This document shows positions 52,413 through 58,963 of a DNA stretch of 64,000 bases, in pieces. The notes under the pieces were generated by a model, which did no database searches, was not told where the DNA came from, and saw only the letters and a list, made by a program, of their open reading frames with translations. The DNA is from Caldilineae bacterium (lineage in GTDB: Bacteria; Chloroflexota; Anaerolineae; Epilineales; Epilineaceae), in assembly GCA_020634625.1 (NCBI GenBank), contig JACKBJ010000003.1:124001-188000 (forward strand). The letters run 5' to 3'. The position numbers and the translations under genes were made by a program. Each line of letters starts with the position of its first letter. Positions within the stretch are counted from its first letter, which is position 1.

Positions 52413-53815
52413 GTAACCGTTCACGTGGTCCTCGGCGACCGAGTTGCCGCAAGGCTCGAAATCGCGTAGCACCATGATACACCCGCTGACGGAGCATGGA
52501 CTGGCCCTCCAGGATCGGGTCTACGACCTGGAGCAGCTCTGTGTACGCCAGCAGACGACGATCCAGCGGCAAGCGTCCCTCTTGAAGCAGAAGCGGAACA
52601 GGGCACGGTCGATCAACGCGGAGATCCGGCGTCTCGAGTTGAAGATCCGACAACTCGAAGAGCGGCTGAGTCGCAATTCCTCCAACTCGTCGCAGCCACC
52701 ATCGGCAGATGGCCCGGAGGTCGTTCGCCAGATGCGTCGCCGCAAGCGCGGCGGTCGGCGCGGGCACAAGGTACGCAGCCGCCCCCTGGTACCCGCCGAC
52801 CAGATCGACGCCATCGTGGAGTGCAAGCCGGATCGATGCTGCGCCTGCGCCCATCTTCTCGCCTGTGATGATTCAACACCCTGGCGACATCAGATCAGCG
52901 CGATTCCCGAGCCGTGCATCGAGATCACGGAATACCGACGGCATCGACTGATCTGCCCGAGCTGTGGCCGAGTGACGACCGGCGGCCTGCCTGAAGGCGT
53001 GGGGCACAGCAGCTTTGGACCGCGACTGCATGCCTTGACTTCGCTCCTGACGGGCCGCTTCCTGCTCGGCAAGCGAGACGTGGTCACGCTCTACGACCTG
53101 GTCTACGGCCTCCAACTCAGCGCGAGCTGTCATCGCGATGGAACGACGGATGACCGATGCGCTCGCCGTCTTCGCCATCCATCGGCGACTGAGCCAGGAA
53201 GCAGCCAAGGCGCTGCTATGCGAGGACCTCAGCGGCGCGGCCTGTTCCGATCGCTTCGGTGCCTACAACTGGATCGAGCGCCGTGGCTACTGCTGGGCCC
53301 ACCTGAAGCGCGACTTCCAGGCGATGGCCGAGCGCTTCGGCAGCGAGTGGTACGGCTGCCGGCTGGTGGCCAGCGCCAGGCGGGTGCTGGCAGCCTGGCG
53401 GATGCACCGCAAGGGTAAGATCGGTCGGCGCGAGCGGGACGAGCGACTGGCTGATGAGCGTCGTCGGATTCACCGACTGCTGGTGGCGGCCAAGGAACGC
53501 GCTCCTGCCGCGAAGACCCAGCGCGAGTGCGCCGAGCCGCTGAGAACTGAGGAGCGCATGTGGACCTTCGTCGACATCGATGCGATGGACCCGACGAACA
53601 ACCTGGCGGAGCGCAGTGTTCGCCGGGGAGTCCTTTGGCGCAAGAAGAGCTTCGGGACCGACTCGGAAGCCGGAAGTCGATTCGTAGCTCACATCCTCAC
53701 CGTCGTCACGACGATGAATCTGCAGCGGCGACCGATCTTCGCGTTCCTCGTTCAAGCCCTGGAGGTGGCAATCCGTGAATCAGAACCGCCGTCACTCTGT
53801 CCAACCACGTCAACG
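52413..53815 (+). mobile_element. Decayed IS66-family element (single-ORF type)
   Basis: The left terminus begins GTAACCGTTCACGTGGTCC at 52413, and GTAA is the expected IS66 end. The transposase starts 61 bases in, at ATG 52474. The right side keeps the CTCTGTCCAACCACGT repeat near 53790-53807 but not a clean terminus. There are no tnpA or tnpB genes, so this is the single-transposase type. Fragments of the same element occur at 49480, 50729, 54874, 55548 and 61759. Confidence 0.75.
52474..53811 (+). pseudogene. IS66-family transposase with internal deletion and frameshift
   Basis: The first frame, from ATG 52474 to about 53137, has a coiled-coil N-terminus (LKQKRNRARSINAEIRRLE), a Gly/Arg-rich linker, a four-Cys zinc finger (Cys pairs in CKPDRCCACAH and LICPSCGRV) and the domain leading to LYDLVYGLQLSAS. 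A second frame then continues from about 53140 with LAVFAIHRRLSQEAAKALL, CSDRFGAYNWI, CWAHLKRDFQAMAERFG and NNLAERSVRRGVLWRKK. Around 60 residues with the first catalytic Asp (the DETGW region) are missing between them. The second Asp and the Glu remain. It cannot encode an active enzyme. The native stop is lost, so the second frame runs on to 54001. Confidence 0.8.
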
Positions 53816-53929
53816 AAGACTCTCAATGAAGCTCCAGCCGGTCGGAGACAGGGTAGGCGGATGGCTTGGTGTGGCATGCGCTCCATTACGTTGACCGGCG
53901 ATGACGGCACCATACCCGTAGTCTTGGAT

Positions 53930-53946
53930 CTGGCACGATTCTTGCA
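53930..53946 (+). promoter_or_regulatory. Near-perfect sigma-54 (-24/-12) promoter
   Basis: CTGGCACGATTCTTGCA matches the RpoN consensus YTGGCACG-N4-TTGCW at every core base. The transcription start would be about 53958, leaving a roughly 140-base leader before the ATG at 54098. Confidence 0.6.
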
Positions 53947-54097
53947 CTTGCCTTCGGACCTCGGGCTATTACCCGGAGTCGTCACGTCGGCGCGCCGATG
54001 ATGGGATGGTGTCGGGCAATGACGCCGCGCGAAGAGAGCAGTTCTATCTCAACTGGATTCAACAACCTCTCGACAATAGAACCAGTGGAGGAATCAC

Positions 54098-54724
54098 ATG
54101 CCCAAGACCCGTCACTATCGCATGATCGCTGTTGGAACCCTCTTCGCCGTTCTGTTCTTGACAGCCTCCGGGCGACGAGCTTCCGCGCTTTCGTGTGTGG
54201 AACGGGGGTTTGGGAACGAGTATCGAGAGGCGGATGCAGTCTTCGTCGGCAGAATCGTCGACCTCGACGGTGACTTCTCGAAGTTGCCCACGGTAACCCA
54301 CACCAGGGTTCTGAGGTTTCGCGTCGAGGCAGCTTGGAAGGGGGTGCAAGATCGCGACGTGTCGATCCGAGTTGGGGGAGACGACCGTGACTTGCCCATT
54401 CTGCTGCGCTACTACGTGTTTGCCCAACACGATGCGCAGACTGGTGAACTCTTCACCTGGGCGTGTACGGGTCCGGCACCTGCAAACTTGTTTGAAGACG
54501 ACATCCGGGAAGTGCTGGAAGATCAGCAGAGGCTCGAGCTGCACGGCATCGCGCCTCTGCCATCGATCCGAGCGTGGCGGTCTCTGGCTGCAATTCTGTG
54601 GTTCGACTTGAAGAGTATCTGGCCGAATTCAACGGGGGCGCTAGTGGCTCAGACCTGCCTTCTCGTCATCGCCATTGGCATTGTCAGGTACCAACTTGCT
54701 CGACGCCTCCAGGACCCTTCATGA
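54098..54724 (+). CDS. Exported TIMP/NTR-like protein with C-terminal membrane helix
   Basis: The protein has 208 residues; GGAGG lies 5-8 bases before the ATG. A signal peptide (about 8-30) is followed at once by SCVERGFGNEYREADAVFVGRIVDLDG and later FRVEAAWKGVQDRDVSIRV, the layout of bacterial TIMP/netrin-like domains, whose first mature residues include a Cys. A second Cys in ACTGPAP may pair with it. A hydrophobic helix at about 182-200 and a basic end anchor the protein in the membrane. Possible roles are protease inhibition or binding, by family analogy only. Composition is lower in GC than core genes, and a sigma-54 site lies upstream. Confidence 0.75.
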   Translation: MPKTRHYRMIAVGTLFAVLFLTASGRRASALSCVERGFGNEYREADAVFVGRIVDLDGDFSKLPTVTHTRVLRFRVEAAWKGVQDRDVSIRVGGDDRDLPILLRYYVFAQHDAQTGELFTWACTGPAPANLFEDDIREVLEDQQRLELHGIAPLPSIRAWRSLAAILWFDLKSIWPNSTGALVAQTCLLVIAIGIVRYQLARRLQDPS

Positions 54725-54873
54725 GTATAGGTCCCGGGGCGTGGTGTCGTTTCGACAGAGCCGGGCCAGCTTGACGAAAGCGGCCATCGGCAGCCACTAC
54801 GAGAGAGACCAATCCCAACGCGTAGGAGCGAACCGATGGCCAATCTGAGCATGGCAGCCCGACGGTTGCTGAA

Positions 54874-54990
54874 CAAGTACGTCACGACGATGACACTGCA
54901 GCGGCGTCCGATCTTCGAGTTCCTCGTTCAAGCCCGGGAGGCGGCAATTCGTGGATCAGCACCACCGTCGCTCTGTCAAACCGCGCGAGC
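54874..54990 (+). pseudogene. C-terminal fragment of an IS66-family transposase
   Basis: The frame reads VTTMTLQRRPIFEFLVQ then AREAAIRGSAPPSLCQT, nearly the same as the C-terminus of the transposase at 52474 (VTTMNLQRRPIFAFLVQ). It has no upstream catalytic part. It lies just downstream of the stop of the reductase gene on the other strand. Confidence 0.75.
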
Positions 54991-55003
54991 GGTAACCGCG
55001 AGA

Positions 55004-55534
55004 TTAGGCAGGAACATAGGTCAACTTGATCACATCTTCGGCGATCCGGTGATTTGCCACAAGGCGGAGCGGCGATCGTGGTCCGGCGAAATATGGTTTG
55101 CCGTGACCGAGCACGACAGGGTGAAGGTAGATTCGATACTCATCGATGAGGCCAAGTTCGGTGAGGCTCTGTGCCAAGGTTGGCCCGGCAACTTCGATTT
55201 CGCCGTCTCGCTCGGCCTTCAGCTTGCGAATGGCGACCTCCAGATCGCCCTCTACGAGCATGGCGTTGGGACCGACCGACTTCAACGAGCGCGAGACGAC
55301 CCATTTCGACTGGCTCTGCCACGCTGCGGCAAAGGCCTTTTCGTCTGCCGTCCATTCAGGATGATCGTCGTCCCAGTAACGCATGACTTCATACATTTCG
55401 CGACCGTAGACACTGCCCGATTGCCCCTTGGCCTCTTCGATGAAGTAGCGAAAGAGAGTGAGGCTTGGCGCAAACGCCATGTGGTCGACGTAGCCGTCCA
55501 GTGACTGGTTCATTCCGAACACGAGCTTGGCCAT
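55004..55534 (-). CDS. RibD C-terminal / dihydrofolate-reductase-like protein
   Basis: The protein has 176 residues, usual for this family. It begins AKLVFGMNQSLDGYVD, with the family's strand and substrate-loop pattern, and has YGREMYEVMRYW, VVSRSLKSVGPNAMLVEGD, GEIEVAGPTLAQSLTELGLIDEYRIYLHPVVLGHGKPYF. It likely binds NADPH and reduces a pterin, flavin-precursor or other small molecule. The AAGAGGA ribosome-binding region reaches the edge of the IS66-type left terminus at 55548. IS66 fragments lie on both sides of the gene. Confidence 0.92.
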   Translation of the reverse strand: MAKLVFGMNQSLDGYVDHMAFAPSLTLFRYFIEEAKGQSGSVYGREMYEVMRYWDDDHPEWTADEKAFAAAWQSQSKWVVSRSLKSVGPNAMLVEGDLEVAIRKLKAERDGEIEVAGPTLAQSLTELGLIDEYRIYLHPVVLGHGKPYFAGPRSPLRLVANHRIAEDVIKLTYVPA

Positions 55535-55547
55535 ACCAATTCCTCTT

Positions 55548-55640
55548 GTAACCGTTCAGGTGGTCCGCGGTGGCCGAGTCGCCATGCGGCCTGGAATCGC
55601 GTCGCGTAACGACATGATACACCCGCAGAACGCGCGCGGG
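55548..55640 (+). mobile_element. IS66-type left terminus with the start of a transposase gene
   Basis: The stretch starts GTAACCGTTCAGGTGGTCC at 55548 and reaches an ATG at 55614 reading MIHP, exactly as the element at 52413-52485 does. After about 30 further bases the similarity stops. Confidence 0.7.
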
Positions 55641-55700
55641 ATCTCTCCCGCGCGCGCTTGCTTCAAGGCTCTGCCGTTCAAGCCAGCCGGCCAGCCCGCC

Positions 55701-56735
55701 TCAGGGGTCGAGGCGCAGCACGATGCCCTCCAGGTCGCCATCGTCGTTGGCGCGGGCCACGCCGTGGACGGTCCGGCCGAGCGGGCTGTCGCCCTCGTCG
55801 AGGCCCAGGACGCGGGTATCGTCGGTGATCAGCACCTCGACCGCGTCGTCGCCACTGCCGATCGTCCAACTCGAGCCGTCGCCGGCCACCGCGGTGACCT
55901 CGCCCGCGACGCGGACGTTGCCGTGGTTGCCGAAGGGCGGCGCGTCGCCCTCCTCGTCGACCACCTCGATCTCGAGCGCGACCAGGATCGGGTCGCCCAT
56001 ATCATCCAGTTCGCGGTGCAGGCGGAGCTCGACCTCGACGCCGAGGGCCAGCTCGCCTTCGATCGCGGTGTCCTCGGTCACGACGACCTCGTGCTGGAAG
56101 CCGCTGGGCATCTCGACGGTCAGGGTCCAGGGCGTGCTCCGGTCCTCGGGCAGGTCCACGACCAGGGCGTGCATGCGGGCGAAGCCGGGATCGACCGGGC
56201 GCATGCCGGGCTGGCCCTTGCCGCGGCCGGGCTGGCCGGGCTTACCGGGCATGCCCGGGTGACCGGGAACGGCCGCTCCGCCTGGCTGGCCAGGCTGGCC
56301 GGGCATTCCGGGCCGTGGCGGGCCGCCGGGCTGGCCGCGACCGGGCGGGTCGGCCTGGATGGCGTCCAGCAGGACCAGCTGCTGGGCCAGGTAGGGATCG
56401 TCTTCGTCCGGCGGCTCGGTCAAGACGTGGGCGCGCATGCCCGCGGCCGGCTCGGCGCCATCGGGCAGGATGCGCGTGTCCTCGTCGACGAGGACCTCGT
56501 AGTCGTCGCTCGGGTCCTCGTCCTTCTGACCGTGGTCGAGGACGAGCAACAAGGCGTCACCGCTTTCGGTGACCGAGAGGATCTCCCCGTGCAGGGCGAC
56601 GCGGTGGCCCATGCCCGGGCCCATGCCACGACCCCGGCCGGGGCCGCCCTGGGCCGAGGCCGTGGGCGCGATCGCGCCGACCAGGCCGAGCGCGAGGCCG
56701 AAGGTGAAGAGGCGGGTGAGCAGCTTGCGGTTCAT
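55701..56735 (-). CDS. Secreted protein with DUF5666/OB-like repeats and a collagen-like tract
   Basis: The protein has 344 residues from the ATG at 56735 (AAGGAG 7 bases upstream; a second ATG at 56738 is equally possible). A signal peptide (KLLTRLFTFGLALGLVGAI ... ASA) precedes small beta-barrel-like units with the pattern GEI.SV..GDALLLV...VDEDTRI...GMRAHV, typical of DUF5666 repeats (about 45-115, 190-250, 260-340). Between the first two lies a tract of Gly-x-Pro triplets (GMPGQPGQPGG, GHPGMPGKPGQPG) like bacterial collagen. It is the third gene of an operon with the ECF sigma and anti-sigma genes, and a likely target or partner of that system. Confidence 0.75.
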   Translation of the reverse strand: MNRKLLTRLFTFGLALGLVGAIAPTASAQGGPGRGRGMGPGMGHRVALHGEILSVTESGDALLLVLDHGQKDEDPSDDYEVLVDEDTRILPDGAEPAAGMRAHVLTEPPDEDDPYLAQQLVLLDAIQADPPGRGQPGGPPRPGMPGQPGQPGGAAVPGHPGMPGKPGQPGRGKGQPGMRPVDPGFARMHALVVDLPEDRSTPWTLTVEMPSGFQHEVVVTEDTAIEGELALGVEVELRLHRELDDMGDPILVALEIEVVDEEGDAPPFGNHGNVRVAGEVTAVAGDGSSWTIGSGDDAVEVLITDDTRVLGLDEGDSPLGRTVHGVARANDDGDLEGIVLRLDP

Positions 56736-56927
56736 CATCGATCTCCTTGTGCGGCGCTTCGGTTTCATCGTTGATCTCGGTTCGGCTTCCCGGTCGTCGC
56801 CCCATCGGGGCAGGTCGGGCAGGTCGGGCAGGTCGGTGGGGCGACGATCGGGTGCTTCATCAGGGTTCTACGCTCGGGGTCCGGTGAATGATTGCTCGGT
56901 CATCCGGCGGATCCGCGAAGCTCGGAC

Positions 56928-58076
56928 CTAGGGCCGGCCCGGCGGGCGGCCGGGACCGCCCGGATTTCCGGGCGGGTTGGGATTGCCGGGCGGGTTCGGG
57001 TTGCCCGGGTCCCCGGGCGGACCGGGGTCCGGGTTGCCGGGGCGCCCGGGCATGCCCGGCATCCTGGGTGGGTCTGGATTGCCGGGCGGGTCTGGGTGGC
57101 CCGGGTCCTCGGGTGGACCGGGATCCGGGTTGCCGGGATGCCCGGGCATCCCCGGCATGCTGGGCGGGTTCGGGTCGCCGGGCGGACCGGGGTCGGGATT
57201 GCCCGGCGGGTCCTCGGGCGGTCCGGGGTTCGGGTTGCCGTGCATGCCGGGTCGGGTGCCGGGGGTGGGGCCGGTGCCGGGCGACCGTCCCATGCCGGGC
57301 GCCGGCGTACCCGCTCCGCTTCCGGCACCGCCCGGTGCGGCGGGCATGCCGCGCCGCGCGCCTTCGGCCCGCATCGTGGCGATGATCTCCGCTGCCCCGG
57401 CCTCGGCGCTCGCCGTGGCCTCGGCCATCATGGGCCGGCGGCCCTGGTTGTTCGGAATCTCGATGGCCCGATCCGATGGACCGAACCGCAGCCGAGGACC
57501 GCCAGGATCTTCCCGCCCCGGATCCGCATCGTATCGCGGCCCGGTGGCGGGCATGGGCGTGCCGCGCGGCGCCTCGCGCGCGGGCTCGGTCTCGCGCGTC
57601 GCGGCCGGGGCCCCCGATCGCAGGGTGCCCTGTGGCTCGGCGGGCAGGCCGGCGTCGGGACGCATCTGCTGCCAGGCTCGCTGCAGGCCCTCGCGCGCGC
57701 TCGGGACCGCCACCAGGGTGGCGGCCGCGGCCAGGCTCAGCGTGGCCACGAAGGCCGCCGCCGTGCCGCCCGCACCACTCAGGGCCAGGCGCAACGCACG
57801 CCAGCCGCGCTGCCGGCGCGCCGGCAGGATGCGGTCGGCGACGGCCGACCAGTCGGCCTCGCGGCTCGGCCGAGTGGCCTCGGCCCAGGCGCGCAGCGCT
57901 TCGCGGCGCGCGGCCAGGTCGCGGGTCTCGCGCGCCAGGGCTTGCCGGCAGTCGGCGCAGTCCGCGAGGTGACGGCGCAGCGGCTCGGCGCCTTCGGGGA
58001 TCCCCAAGGCCAGCTCGATCAGCTGCTCGGCGCTCGGGTGTTGCGTGGCTCGCGTCTCGTGGCTCGTCGCGTTCAT
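56928..58076 (-). CDS. Zinc-binding anti-sigma factor with a collagen-like extracytoplasmic tail
   Basis: The protein has 382 residues. The N-terminal zinc anti-sigma motif is His36, Cys40 and Cys43 (HLADCADC). A membrane helix lies at about 104-124. The outer part is first mixed, then from about 255 to the end almost only Gly, Pro, Asn, Asp and Glu, with a roughly 32-residue repeat built on PGMPGHPGNPDPGPP. ATGA at 58076-58073 overlaps the sigma gene's stop, implying translational coupling. It should hold the sigma factor at the membrane; the Gly/Pro tail is the part exposed to a signal or a partner. The tail resembles that of the downstream secreted protein. Confidence 0.85.
   Translation of the reverse strand: MNATSHETRATQHPSAEQLIELALGIPEGAEPLRRHLADCADCRQALARETRDLAARREALRAWAEATRPSREADWSAVADRILPARRQRGWRALRLALSGAGGTAAAFVATLSLAAAATLVAVPSAREGLQRAWQQMRPDAGLPAEPQGTLRSGAPAATRETEPAREAPRGTPMPATGPRYDADPGREDPGGPRLRFGPSDRAIEIPNNQGRRPMMAEATASAEAGAAEIIATMRAEGARRGMPAAPGGAGSGAGTPAPGMGRSPGTGPTPGTRPGMHGNPNPGPPEDPPGNPDPGPPGDPNPPSMPGMPGHPGNPDPGPPEDPGHPDPPGNPDPPRMPGMPGRPGNPDPGPPGDPGNPNPPGNPNPPGNPGGPGRPPGRP
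56945..57260 (-). repeat. Approximately 96-base coding repeat in the anti-sigma tail
   Basis: About three units of roughly 32 codons each, with core PGMPGHPGNPDPGPP and endings EDPGHPDPP or GDPGNPNPP. DNA identity between units is high, so slippage or recombination may change the tail length. Confidence 0.65.
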
Positions 58077-58678
58077 GGGGTCCTCGATTCGTCGGCCGAG
58101 CCGCTCGGCTCGGTCAGCTCACGCTGCAGGGCCCGGTGGGCCGACACGACCCGGCTCTGGGCGGTGCGCAGCGAGATGCCCAGCCGCTCGCCCATCTCGC
58201 GGAAGCTCCAACCTTCGATGTCGTGCAGGACGATGGCCTCGCGTTGCATGTCGGTCATGCCGGCCATCGCGCGGCCCACGGTGCCCCGCGCGTCGATGCG
58301 TGCCGGCAGCTCCGCCATCGGGTCCTCGACCGGCTCGACCCGTCGCTGCCGCAGCAGGCCGGCCAGGCCACGCTGCCGCCGCTGCCGCTTGCGCAGCCGA
58401 TCCATCGCCCGGCTGCGCGTCATCACCTGCAGCCAGGTGCCGAAGGCGGCGCGCTCCGGGTCGTAGCGGTGCAGGTGGGTCAGGGACCAGACCATGACGT
58501 CCTGCATCAGGTCCTCCGCCTCGTCACGATCGCCGAGCAGGGCATGGGCCAGGCGCAGCACGGGCAGGCGATGATGCTCGTAGAGCTCGCGCAGCGCAGC
58601 CTCGTCGCCCCCTCGAGCACGGCTCAAGAGCGAGTCGGTGGAGGCGGGCGCGATCGGCTGCCTTCGGACTTCGGTCAT
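58073..58678 (-). CDS. ECF-type RNA polymerase sigma factor
   Basis: The protein has 201 residues from the ATG at 58678; an ATG at 58717 would add 13 residues. Region 2 shows YEHHRLPVLRLAHALLGDRDEAEDLMQDVMV and RYDPERAAFGTWLQVMTRSRAMDRLRKR in separate blocks. Region 4 shows MTDMQREAIVLHDIEGWSFREMGERLGISLRTAQSRVVSAHRAL, also split here, with the recognition helix SLRTAQSRV. The stop overlaps the start of the anti-sigma gene by 4 bases. It should direct transcription of its own operon and secreted targets on release from the anti-sigma factor. Confidence 0.92.
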   Translation of the reverse strand: MTEVRRQPIAPASTDSLLSRARGGDEAALRELYEHHRLPVLRLAHALLGDRDEAEDLMQDVMVWSLTHLHRYDPERAAFGTWLQVMTRSRAMDRLRKRQRRQRGLAGLLRQRRVEPVEDPMAELPARIDARGTVGRAMAGMTDMQREAIVLHDIEGWSFREMGERLGISLRTAQSRVVSAHRALQRELTEPSGSADESRTP

Positions 58679-58728
58679 CGTGATCACATCCAAGGATACG
58701 TCGCTTGACCCTCGCATGATTGCAGGTC

Positions 58729-58742
58729 TGGAATGGATTCCA
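58729..58742. promoter_or_regulatory. Inverted repeat upstream of the sigma factor gene
   Basis: TGGAATGGATTCCA has 6-base arms with a 2-base centre. It lies 51 bases before the chosen sigma start (12 bases before the alternative one), a suitable place for an operator. No protein can be named. Confidence 0.35.
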
Positions 58743-58963
58743 AACGTGGCGCGCCCCGCGATGGAGGCAAGGGCTCGGGACGATGTCCGCTTTGTGTCCG
58801 GCTTCTTCCGGTTGGGTCACGATGCATCTGCTAGGGTGAATGCCTGCGCATGTTCGTTTGGATCTCCGGAGTCGCCGGTCGCCTCCGATTCCGGAGACAT
58901 GCGTACCGATCGGCAGGCGTCTCGGAATCTCGAAACCACGCGAGCTTGACTCAGGAGAGAGAA

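Noticed and set aside
53100..53170. Programmed frameshift in the IS66 transposase
   Set aside because: No slippery sequence is evident, and about 60 residues with a catalytic Asp are missing, so a simple slip would not restore the protein.
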